5,498 nt of DNA from NCBI GenBank assembly GCA_020050175.1, contig JAGVKY010000189.1, positions 1 through 5,498 of the forward strand, in the 5' to 3' direction. Below the pieces are notes generated by a model. That model ran no database searches. It was not told the DNA's origin and was given only the letters and a program-made list of their open reading frames with translations. Shown here one piece after another: positions 1 to 5,068 of this stretch (positions are counted from its first letter, which is position 1; each line of letters starts with the position of its first letter). Source of the stretch: Parachlamydiales bacterium. Its GTDB lineage: Bacteria > Chlamydiota > Chlamydiia > Chlamydiales > JAJFMK01. The position numbers and the translations under genes are program-made.

Positions 1-3
1 GCA

Positions 4-642
4 ATGTCTCTAAGATTGATGGGAAAAAAGAAGGGGATGACCCGCATTTTTAACGAAAAGGGCGAAAGCATCGTCTGTACAGTGCTACAGGCCGAGCCGA
101 ATGTGGTCCTTCTAGTCAAAGAAGGGGAAAAGGCAGCTGTGCAGCTCGGAGCTGAAAAAGTCCCGGCGTCCAAATTGAAAAATGTGACTAAGCCCCTGAA
201 AGGTCACTTCGCAAAAGCGCAGGTCGAGCCAAGACGCCATTTGGCAGAGTGCGCCGTCCCTGAAGGCGAGAGCTATACTGTTGGCCAAGAGATTGGAGTC
301 GAATACTTCGCGGGTGTTGGCTATGTCGACGTTTGTGGAGTCTCCAAAGGTAAAGGCTTCCAAGGGGTAATCAAGAGACACAATTATTCTGGTGGACCTG
401 CAGCCCACGGATCGGGCTTCCACCGCTCCTCAGGTTCTATTGGACAAAACACCAGCCCAGGACGTGTATTCCCTGGGAAGAAAATGGCTGGCCATATGGG
501 CTCTGAGACGGTCACTACCGAATGTCTGAAAGTGATCAAAGTGGATCAGGAAAAGGGAGTTATTCTCGTTAAGGGAGCGGTCCCTGGCTGCCGTGGCGGC
601 CTCGTCTACATTAGAAAATCGATGAAACGTAAGGGAGCTTAA
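4..642 (+). CDS. rplC: 50S ribosomal protein L3
   Basis: L3 binds 23S rRNA early in large-subunit assembly and sends a long loop towards the peptidyl-transferase centre. The 212-residue product has the usual bacterial length (E. coli 209). It shows the family core in order: MGKKKGMTRIF at residues 6-16, KGHFAKAQVE near 66-74, VSKGKGFQGVIKRHN at 113-127, GSIGQN at 144-149 and GKKMAGHMG at 158-166. Residue 150 is Thr where E. coli has the methylated Gln150. The ATG at base 4 aligns with the E. coli N-terminus; an in-frame ATG at base 19 would remove conserved leading residues, so I prefer the first. Only three bases lie upstream, so its ribosome binding site and any preceding rpsJ cannot be seen. 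It ends in TAA five bases before rplD. Identity is secure; the exact start is slightly less so. Confidence 0.97.
   Translation: MSLRLMGKKKGMTRIFNEKGESIVCTVLQAEPNVVLLVKEGEKAAVQLGAEKVPASKLKNVTKPLKGHFAKAQVEPRRHLAECAVPEGESYTVGQEIGVEYFAGVGYVDVCGVSKGKGFQGVIKRHNYSGGPAAHGSGFHRSSGSIGQNTSPGRVFPGKKMAGHMGSETVTTECLKVIKVDQEKGVILVKGAVPGCRGGLVYIRKSMKRKGA
631..637 (+). promoter_or_regulatory. Shine-Dalgarno for rplD inside the rplC 3' end
   Basis: AAGGGAG lies within the last codons of rplC, ten bases before the GTG at 648. This purine block supports the GTG as the rplD start. Because the site is inside rplC coding sequence, ribosomes finishing L3 probably help initiate L4 (inference). Confidence 0.6.
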
Positions 643-647
643 GTAAA

Positions 648-1295
648 GTGGCAACTCTAAAAAAATATGATCTCAATGGCAAAAGCGTCGGGGATATCTC
701 GATTGATGACGAACTCCTCGCTGCTGAAGCCAACCCGCAAATGATGAAAGACTACCTGGTCGCTTTGAGAGCAAACCAAAGACAGTGGTCTGCAAGCACC
801 CAAAGTCGCTCTGAAGTGAACCACTCGACCAAAAAACCATTCGCTCAAAAAGGGACAGGAAATGCCCGTCAGGGATTTCTCGGATCACCACAGTTCCGCG
901 GCGGTGGTAGGGTGCATGCTCCTAAGCCAAAATTTGATCAGCACATTCGAATCAATCGCAAAGAACGGCAACTGGCCATCCGCAACCTCTACGGTGATAA
1001 AATTCGAGAGAATTGCGCAGCAGTCCTGGGGTACTCACACCTTAAGCAACCCGAGACAAAAACCTTAGCAAACTTTTTAAAAGCTCTCAATTTATCTGGG
1101 AAACGTGTACTCTTCTTAGCAGACCAAGGCGAAAATGATTACGCAACACTCTCAAAGAGCTTGCGCAACATCCCAAAAGTTGAATTTATGTATCTCCCGA
1201 ACGTGAGTGGTCATGATTTAGCACTATGCAGTCAGCTAATCATTCTAGAAAATGCGATCGGAGAGTTGAAAGAGGCCCTCGGAGGGAAAGAATAA
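648..1295 (+). CDS. rplD: 50S ribosomal protein L4
   Basis: L4 is a primary 23S rRNA binder whose extended loop lines the exit-tunnel constriction; in E. coli it also represses the S10 operon. The 215-residue product has the expected globular domain (residues 1-50 and about 110-215) around the long loop at about 50-110. The loop keeps QKGTG (67-71) and KERQLAIRNL (105-114). It differs from the common bacterial form in having AQKGTGNARQG where E. coli has RQKGTGRARSG, and GRVHAPKPKFDQH at 87-99; I recall this second form from chlamydiae. The start is GTG at 648, giving MATLKKYDLNG, with a purine-rich site ten bases upstream and no better ATG nearby. The TAA stop overlaps the rplW ATG by one base. 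Whether L4 autoregulates here cannot be judged, since the operon leader is outside the window. Confidence 0.96.
   Translation: MATLKKYDLNGKSVGDISIDDELLAAEANPQMMKDYLVALRANQRQWSASTQSRSEVNHSTKKPFAQKGTGNARQGFLGSPQFRGGGRVHAPKPKFDQHIRINRKERQLAIRNLYGDKIRENCAAVLGYSHLKQPETKTLANFLKALNLSGKRVLFLADQGENDYATLSKSLRNIPKVEFMYLPNVSGHDLALCSQLIILENAIGELKEALGGKE
1281..1285 (+). promoter_or_regulatory. Shine-Dalgarno deciding the rplW start
   Basis: GGAGG sits in the last codons of rplD, nine bases before the ATG at 1295. It identifies that ATG, rather than the upstream in-frame ATG at 1226, as the rplW start. Confidence 0.75.
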
Positions 1296-1627
1296 TGAAG
1301 ACCCCCTATGACATTGTAAAATCACGCTATGTGACTGAAAAAGCTCGAGTTCTTGGAGAGCTCAAAGACAATAAGAGCAATCCCTCAGTTGCAAAATGTG
1401 CCTCCCCCAAATATGTTTTTTTGGTGGATTTGAAGGCAAATAAACAAGAAATCGCTCAAGCCATTGAGCAAATTTACGCTGAAAAGAATATCAAGGTTAA
1501 GGCTGTCAACACAATCATAACCAAGCCTAAGCAGAAGCGAGTACGTGGAAGAATTGGCTTTAAATCAGCATTTAAAAAAGCAGTTGTCACCCTTGCTGAG
1601 GGCGATGAACTTGGAGAAACTGTTTAA
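1295..1627 (+). CDS. rplW: 50S ribosomal protein L23
   Basis: L23 sits at the tunnel exit on 23S domain III and is the docking site for trigger factor and signal recognition particle. From the ATG at 1295 the product is 110 residues (E. coli 100). Visible family features are RYVTEKA at residues 11-17, the helix EIAQAIEQIYAEKNIKVKAVNT at about 50-71, a basic KPKQKRVRGRIG stretch, and the closing KKAVVTLAEGDELG. An insert of about 13 residues, compared with E. coli, falls between the VTEKA helix and the first strand (about residues 20-38); a similar insert is remembered from chlamydial L23. The frame stays open back to an ATG at 1226, but those 23 extra residues lie entirely in rplD and resemble no L23. 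The start overlaps the rplD stop as TAATG, a typical coupling arrangement, with GGAGG nine bases upstream. Confidence 0.95.
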   Translation: MKTPYDIVKSRYVTEKARVLGELKDNKSNPSVAKCASPKYVFLVDLKANKQEIAQAIEQIYAEKNIKVKAVNTIITKPKQKRVRGRIGFKSAFKKAVVTLAEGDELGETV

Positions 1628-1635
1628 GGTAACAT

Positions 1636-2469
1636 ATGACTAAGAAATTTCGTCCAATTACACCTGGGCAGCGCTGGCTGGTATTGCCAAGCAATGAGCA
1701 GCTCACACGCGAAGGCAAGCAAACCGTAGAGCCGACAAAAGCGCTTTTAGAGATTAAAAGACGGACAAATGGACGCAACCACCATGGGCGGATCACTTGT
1801 CGCCACAGAGGTGGAGGCCATAAGCGCTTTTATCGCATCATCGACTTCAAACGAGATAAAGAAGGGATTCCTGCAAATGTCGCGTCGATTGAGTATGATC
1901 CAAACCGATCTGCTCACATCGCTCTTCTGAATTATGTTGATGGCGAAAAACGATACATTTTAGCACCCGAAGGCCTAAAAGCAGGCGATACCGTCATGAC
2001 AGGAGATAAAGCCTCTTTTGACGTCGGCTGCTGCATGCGCCTCAAGGCAATACCTCTTGGATCGATGGTCCACAACGTGGAAATGGTACCAGGGCGTGGA
2101 GGGAAAATTGTCCGATCAGCCGGAATGTCAGCACAGCTGATGGCCCGCAGCGGCGGCTATGCAACCCTGAAAATGCCTTCTGGCGAAGTGCGCATGATCA
2201 ATGAAAATTGCCGCGCTTCTCTTGGTGTAGTCTCCAATGGTGAGCAATTGCTCAGTAGAGAGGGTAAAGCTGGAAGAGTCCGCTGGAAAGGGTTTAGACC
2301 CACAGTACGCGGAACAGCGATGAACCCAGTCGACCACCCACACGGGGGAGGAGAAGGAAAGCACAACGGCTACATTCCTCAGACTCCATGGGCTATGTAC
2401 ACCAAAGGATATCGTACAAGACCGAAGAATAAGACCAATAAGTGGATTGTAAAACGGCGTAAGAAATAG
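1636..2469 (+). CDS. rplB: 50S ribosomal protein L2
   Basis: L2 is one of the most conserved ribosomal proteins. It is needed for subunit joining and peptidyl-transferase activity, and contacts 23S rRNA near the active centre and bridge B7b. The product is 277 residues (E. coli 273). It has the N-terminal basic segment with KRRTNGRNHHGRIT (about 41-54) and RHRGGGHKRFYR (56-67), the OB-fold core with IEYDPNRSAHIAL, and the SH3-like domain with GNMV-type residues HNVEMVPGRGG. The C-terminal signature MNPVDHPHGGGEG includes His234, which corresponds to E. coli His229. ATG at 1636 follows the rplW stop by eight bases, with a modest AAGGT six bases upstream. The gene ends in TAG, which is part of the next gene's ribosome binding site. 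No unusual truncation or shift is seen. Confidence 0.98.
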   Translation: MTKKFRPITPGQRWLVLPSNEQLTREGKQTVEPTKALLEIKRRTNGRNHHGRITCRHRGGGHKRFYRIIDFKRDKEGIPANVASIEYDPNRSAHIALLNYVDGEKRYILAPEGLKAGDTVMTGDKASFDVGCCMRLKAIPLGSMVHNVEMVPGRGGKIVRSAGMSAQLMARSGGYATLKMPSGEVRMINENCRASLGVVSNGEQLLSREGKAGRVRWKGFRPTVRGTAMNPVDHPHGGGEGKHNGYIPQTPWAMYTKGYRTRPKNKTNKWIVKRRKK

Positions 2470-2473
2470 GAAA
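2467..2473 (+). promoter_or_regulatory. Stop codon and Shine-Dalgarno overlap for rpsS
   Basis: TAGGAAA combines the rplB TAG stop with an AGGA core five bases before the rpsS ATG at 2477. No other purine site lies closer. Confidence 0.6.
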
Positions 2474-2476
2474 TAT

Positions 2477-2785
2477 ATGGGAAGATCTCTGAGAAAAGGA
2501 CCTTTTGTAGACCACCATCTAATGGAGAAGGTCGAGAAACAAAATAGAGAAGGGACGAAAAAGTCAATTAAGACCTGGTCGCGCCGTTCTATGGTGATAC
2601 CCGATATGATTGGGCACACATTTGACGTGCACAATGGAAAAAAATTTATTTCGGTGTTCGTTTCTGAAAACATGGTTGGCCATCGACTTGGCGAGTTTTC
2701 ACCTACGAGAACATTTAAGGCGCACGGTGGAACTAAAAAAGCAGAAACACCATCTAAACCTCAAACCCAAGCAAAGCAAGGTTAA
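2477..2785 (+). CDS. rpsS: 30S ribosomal protein S19
   Basis: S19 binds the head of the 30S subunit with S13, near the A-site finger and P-site tRNA. The 102-residue product carries the whole family core: SLRKGPFVDHHL (4-15), KTWSRRSMVIPDMIGHTF (32-49), VHNGKKF (51-57), and MVGHRLGEFSPTRTF (66-80). It is longer than E. coli S19 (92), because residues from about 84 onward form a low-complexity tail rich in Lys, Gln, Thr and Pro (KKAETPSKPQTQAKQG). That tail is probably disordered (inference) and is the part of this protein most likely to vary between relatives. ATG at 2477 starts MGRSLRKGPF, which aligns directly with other S19 N-termini. The gap to rplB is seven bases, and rplV follows after three bases. 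Confidence 0.97.
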   Translation: MGRSLRKGPFVDHHLMEKVEKQNREGTKKSIKTWSRRSMVIPDMIGHTFDVHNGKKFISVFVSENMVGHRLGEFSPTRTFKAHGGTKKAETPSKPQTQAKQG

Positions 2786-2788
2786 CCT

Positions 2789-3127
2789 ATGGAACAATCA
2801 CGAGCGATCTCTAAATACCTGCGAATTCCGCCGCGTAAGGCAAGGCTTGCGGCAGGGCTAATTCGTGGTCTCGATGTAGAAAGTGCCATTGCGCAGCTAC
2901 AGTACTCTGGACTTAAAGGGGGAACCCTTTTGCTCAAGACCCTCAAAAGCGCTATTGCGAATGCTGAGACTCGACATGGGGTGCAGAGAAAAGATTTAAA
3001 AGTGCACGAGGTTCGTGTGGATTGTGGGCCGATTATAAGACGCTCTAAATCGAAAAACAGAGGAGGGCGTGTGCCAGTCAATAAAAGGACAAGCCACCTT
3101 ACTGTTGTAGTGGGCGCTCAAGAATAG
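2789..3127 (+). CDS. rplV: 50S ribosomal protein L22
   Basis: L22 contacts all 23S domains, and its long beta hairpin forms, with L4, the narrowest part of the exit tunnel; macrolide-resistance changes map there in other bacteria. The product is 112 residues (E. coli 110). Recognisable parts are RIPPRKARLAAGLIRG (12-27), LKSAIANAETRHG (52-64), the first hairpin strand EVRVDCGP (74-81) and the second strand ending NKRTSHLTVVV (98-108). The hairpin has the same length as E. coli's, but its tip reads SKSKNRGGR (86-94) in place of the usual Met-Pro-Arg-Ala-type sequence; this tip type is remembered from chlamydiae. ATG at 2789 is three bases after the rpsS stop and has AAGG seven bases upstream, inside rpsS. 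It ends in TAG, followed by the strong rpsC ribosome binding site. Confidence 0.97.
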   Translation: MEQSRAISKYLRIPPRKARLAAGLIRGLDVESAIAQLQYSGLKGGTLLLKTLKSAIANAETRHGVQRKDLKVHEVRVDCGPIIRRSKSKNRGGRVPVNKRTSHLTVVVGAQE

Positions 3128-3130
3128 GAT

Positions 3131-3136
3131 AAGGAG
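3131..3136 (+). promoter_or_regulatory. Strong Shine-Dalgarno for rpsC
   Basis: AAGGAG lies six bases before the ATG at 3143 and is among the best anti-16S matches in the window. It lies wholly in the 15-base gap between rplV and rpsC, so rpsC may initiate more independently than its neighbours (inference). Confidence 0.7.
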
Positions 3137-3142
3137 AATTGA

Positions 3143-3772
3143 ATGGGACAGAAGACATCCCCAATAGGCTTTCGATTAGCAATCAATAAGAATTGGCGAT
3201 CAGTTTGGTTCGCGAATAAAAAAGAGTTTGGAAATCTCCTCGAAGAAGATCGTCAAATCCGCGAGTTTTTAAGCAAAAGACCTGCCTGTTTAGGCAGCTC
3301 TCGATTTGCGATCAAGCGGATGAGCGGGAAGATCGAGGTGACCATTTTTACTGCAAGACCTGGACTAGTCATTGGAAAGAAAGGGGCTGAGATTGAGATC
3401 CTCAAGAAAGATCTAAAGAAAATGACAGGCAAAGAGATTTGGGTCGAAGTCGAAGAAATCAAACGGCCAGATCTCGACGCAAAGCTAGTGGCAGATGGGA
3501 TCGCGAAGCAGATTGAGCGGAGAATTCCTTTTAGACGAATTCTCAAGAAATCGATGCAGGCGAGCATGGATGCAGGCGCAGCTGGCATTAAAGTGCAGAT
3601 TTCAGGAAGACTCAATGGCGCTGAGATTGCAAGAACCGAATGGTATAAAGAGGGAAGAATTCCCCTACACACGCTGAGAGCTGACATCGACTATGCGACA
3701 GGACGAGCCGAGACTACTTATGGATCCATCGGTGTCAAAGTCTGGATTAATAAAGGCGAAGAAAAGAGTTAG
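3143..3772 (+). CDS. rpsC: 30S ribosomal protein S3
   Basis: S3 lies at the mRNA entry channel of the 30S head, and in E. coli it takes part in mRNA unwinding. The product starts with the family N-terminus MGQKTSPIGFRL. It contains a type II KH domain with the GKKG loop at residues 78-81 inside ARPGLVIGKKG, then the C-terminal domain with SGRLNGAEIARTEW and LHTLRADIDY. Arg131, Arg132 and Lys135, the residues linked to helicase activity in E. coli, fall at exactly the same positions here (FRRILKK). The protein is 209 residues, against 233 in E. coli, and stops just after GVKVWINKGEEKS, lacking the basic C-terminal tail. The core is complete, so this is a short natural form rather than a break. 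The gene ends in TAG, 18 bases before rplP. Confidence 0.97.
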   Translation: MGQKTSPIGFRLAINKNWRSVWFANKKEFGNLLEEDRQIREFLSKRPACLGSSRFAIKRMSGKIEVTIFTARPGLVIGKKGAEIEILKKDLKKMTGKEIWVEVEEIKRPDLDAKLVADGIAKQIERRIPFRRILKKSMQASMDAGAAGIKVQISGRLNGAEIARTEWYKEGRIPLHTLRADIDYATGRAETTYGSIGVKVWINKGEEKS

Positions 3773-3777
3773 GAAGT

Positions 3778-3782
3778 AGGAG
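3778..3782 (+). promoter_or_regulatory. Shine-Dalgarno supporting the rplP GTG start
   Basis: AGGAG lies eight bases before the GTG at 3791. A second purine block, AGGAAG, overlaps the rpsC stop at 3771-3776. Together they support the GTG, since no in-frame ATG is suitably placed. Confidence 0.7.
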
Positions 3783-3790
3783 TACATACT

Positions 3791-4216
3791 GTGGCAAAAT
3801 ATAAAGAACCAGTTCGAACGAAATTCCGCAAGCAGATGAAAGGTGAAATGGCCGGCCTAAGTAAAGGGGGCAATTTTGTCGATTTCGGTGAATTTGGAAT
3901 GCAGGCACTTGACCGAGGATGGATCACCTCTAACCAGATTGAAGCATGCCGCGTTGCAATTACCCGTTATTTGGCTCGTAAAGGGCAAGTTTGGATCCGC
4001 ATCTTCCCTGATAAGCCGGTGACAAAAAAACCAGCCGAAGTCCGTATGGGTAAAGGTAAAGGTGGAGTCGACCATTGGGTAGCAGTTGTGCGCCCTGGAA
4101 GAATCATGTTTGAGCTTGGCGGTGTACAGAGAGAAGATGCCAGAAACGCTTTAAGATTAGCTGCTGCCAAGCTTCCGATTAAAACCCGATTTGTCGACAG
4201 AGTGGAGCAGGTATAA
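3791..4216 (+). CDS. rplP: 50S ribosomal protein L16
   Basis: L16 is a late-assembling large-subunit protein near the A-site tRNA elbow and the base of the central protuberance. The 141-residue product (E. coli 136) shows RTKFRKQMKG near the start, VDFGEFGMQALDRGWIT (30-46), QIEACRVAITRYLARKG, VWIRIFPDKPVTKKPAEVRMGKGKGG with Arg85 at the position of E. coli Arg81 (the hydroxylated residue there), and the C-terminal AAAKLPIKTRFV. The N-terminus MAKYKEPVRTKF is about three residues longer than the usual short MxxPKRTKF form, and one further residue is inserted after it. The start is GTG; an AGGAG eight bases upstream supports it, and no upstream ATG in frame was found. Overall it closely resembles the L16 remembered from Chlamydia. 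rpmC starts one base after the TAA. Confidence 0.97.
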   Translation: MAKYKEPVRTKFRKQMKGEMAGLSKGGNFVDFGEFGMQALDRGWITSNQIEACRVAITRYLARKGQVWIRIFPDKPVTKKPAEVRMGKGKGGVDHWVAVVRPGRIMFELGGVQREDARNALRLAAAKLPIKTRFVDRVEQV

Positions 4217-4217
4217 A

Positions 4218-4406
4218 ATGAGCAAAAAGAAAGAATTTGAAAATCAATCTGTTGAAGAGCTCAAAGCAGGCTACAACGAATTGTCAAAGAAGTTGTTTGA
4301 AATGAGAAATGAGATCAGCACGACGCACAAGATCGAGAAAGCTCACCTATTGCGAAAAGCAAGAAGAGATCGTGCGAGAATCCTGACCGTTTTAAACAAG
4401 AAATAA
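4218..4406 (+). CDS. rpmC: 50S ribosomal protein L29
   Basis: L29 is a small helical-hairpin protein next to L23 at the tunnel exit. From the ATG at 4218 it has 62 residues, the usual length. The first helix carries SVEELKAGYNELSKKLFEMR (residues 11-30). The second ends in RKARRDRARILTVLNKK, which matches the family's conserved Arg-x-x-Ala-Arg-Ile-x-Thr-Val ending. The frame opens nine codons earlier at an ATG (4191) inside rplP. That longer form adds MSTEWSRYK, unlike L29, so the later start is chosen; the purine block CAGGT, six bases upstream, is modest. Only one base separates it from the rplP stop (ATAAAATG), so coupling to L16 translation is likely. rpsQ follows after twelve bases. Confidence 0.94.
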   Translation: MSKKKEFENQSVEELKAGYNELSKKLFEMRNEISTTHKIEKAHLLRKARRDRARILTVLNKK

Positions 4407-4418
4407 TTTAGGAAGACT

Positions 4419-4673
4419 ATGGACACTAGAAAACCCAGTACACGAAAAGTGCGAGAAGGGACTGTAATATCTAACAAGATGCAAAAAACAGTCATCGTGA
4501 AAGTTGAGCGTAAGGAACAACATCCTGAATTCGATAAGAGCATTGTTCGTGCAAAAAAGTACTATGCCCACAATGAAAATTTCGATATTCAAGTTGGGAC
4601 AAAAGTAAAAATTGTTGAGACAAAACCCCTCTCTAAGCTGAAGTGCTGGAGAGTCGTGGAAGTAGTAGAGTAA
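4419..4673 (+). CDS. rpsQ: 30S ribosomal protein S17
   Basis: S17 is a primary 16S rRNA binder with an OB fold, placed in the 30S body. The 84-residue product matches E. coli S17 in length. It shows KVREGTVISNKMQKTVIVKV (10-29), ERKEQHPEF, the loop RAKKYYAHNENF, and the closing VETKPLSKLKCWRVVEVVE. ATG at 4419 follows an AGGAAG element three bases upstream; the spacing is short but the element is strong. In E. coli, rpsQ is the last gene of the S10 operon. Here only 16 bases separate it from rplN, with no terminator-like hairpin, so transcription probably continues into the spc genes. Confidence 0.96.
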   Translation: MDTRKPSTRKVREGTVISNKMQKTVIVKVERKEQHPEFDKSIVRAKKYYAHNENFDIQVGTKVKIVETKPLSKLKCWRVVEVVE

Positions 4674-4676
4674 GTT

Positions 4677-4686
4677 AAGGTAAGGG
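4677..4686 (+). promoter_or_regulatory. Double purine element before rplN
   Basis: AAGGTAAGGG gives two possible Shine-Dalgarno cores, nine and three bases before the rplN ATG at 4690. This element fills most of the S10/spc junction. No -10/-35 pair or stem-loop is visible in the 16 bases. Confidence 0.55.
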
Positions 4687-4689
4687 AAC

Positions 4690-5058
4690 ATGATTCAACA
4701 AGAATCCGATTTACAAGTTGCAGACAATACAGGCGCAAAAAGAGTGCGTTGCTTTAAAGTCCTTGGGGGCGCGAAGAGACGCTATGCGTACGTAGGTGAT
4801 ACCATTGTTTGCTCAGTGAAAGAGGCTGCCCCAAATGGAACAGTAAAAAAAGGGGAAGTTGTACGCTGCGTCATCGTGCGTACGAAAAGATATATTAAGC
4901 GGCCAGACGGAACTTGGCTCAGATACTACGACAATAGCTGCGTGATTATTGATGAAAAAAATAATCCCAAGGGAACCAGGATTTTTGGCCCTATTGCTCG
5001 TGAGGTACGCGATAGAGGATTTATCAAGATCGCCTCTTTAGCACCAGAAGTGATTTAG
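4690..5058 (+). CDS. rplN: 50S ribosomal protein L14
   Basis: L14 binds 23S rRNA next to L19 and forms part of intersubunit bridges B5 and B8; the silencing factor RsfS docks on it in other bacteria. At 122 residues it is almost the same length as E. coli L14 (123). Features seen are MIQQESDLQVADNTGAKRV at the N-terminus, KVLGG (23-27), the signature stretch around NGTVKKGEVVRCVIVRTK (49-66), DNSCVIID, and the C-terminal GTRIFGPIAREVRDRGFIKI followed by ASLAPEVI. This is the first gene of the spc operon in E. coli. The TAG stop is immediately followed by GAGAG, and so forms the core of the rplX ribosome binding site. Confidence 0.98.
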   Translation: MIQQESDLQVADNTGAKRVRCFKVLGGAKRRYAYVGDTIVCSVKEAAPNGTVKKGEVVRCVIVRTKRYIKRPDGTWLRYYDNSCVIIDEKNNPKGTRIFGPIAREVRDRGFIKIASLAPEVI

Positions 5059-5061
5059 GAG
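5057..5061 (+). promoter_or_regulatory. Shine-Dalgarno for rplX overlapping the rplN stop
   Basis: AGGAG uses the last two bases of the rplN TAG stop and lies seven bases before the ATG at 5069. An ATG at 5064 is followed directly by TAA, so it cannot be the start. Confidence 0.7.
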
Positions 5062-5068
5062 AGATGTA

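Noticed and set aside
1226..1294. Possible 23-residue N-terminal extension of L23 from the upstream ATG.
   Set aside because: The extension lies wholly in rplD, has no matching L23 sequence, and the ATG at 1295 has a good Shine-Dalgarno and the family N-terminus.
1737..1832. The 11-mer AAGCGCTTTTA occurs at 1739-1749 and 1822-1832; the first copy is part of the 12-base palindrome AAAAGCGCTTTT (1737-1748).
   Set aside because: Both lie in conserved rplB codons in different codon contexts. Two short copies do not make a regulatory repeat, and the first stem with its T-run is too short to be a terminator.
2341..2356. Strong Shine-Dalgarno-like GGGGGAGGAG inside rplB.
   Set aside because: It encodes the invariant Gly-Gly-Gly-Glu-Gly of L2, and no start codon with a plausible gene follows at a suitable distance.
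2638..2644. Seven-A run in rpsS as a possible frameshift site.
   Set aside because: It encodes conserved Lys-Lys in S19, the frame stays correct afterwards, and no meaningful alternative product results.
2128..2673. Long antisense open frame (181 codons) across rplB and rpsS.
   Set aside because: It lies entirely opposite two highly conserved ribosomal genes, resembles no family I know, and has no supporting context. It is explained by codon composition.
3253..3687. Antisense open frame of 144 codons opposite rpsC.
   Set aside because: It is the mirror of the conserved S3 coding sequence. Its hydrophobic, Ser/Leu-rich product is typical of reverse-strand reading.
4191..4217. Possible nine-residue extension of L29 from an ATG inside rplP.
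   Set aside because: The extra residues are unlike L29, and the 62-residue form from 4218 has the normal length and start.
4392..4691. Antisense open frame opposite rpsQ.
   Set aside because: It covers a conserved S17 gene, and its Phe/Leu-rich translation looks like a reverse-strand artefact.
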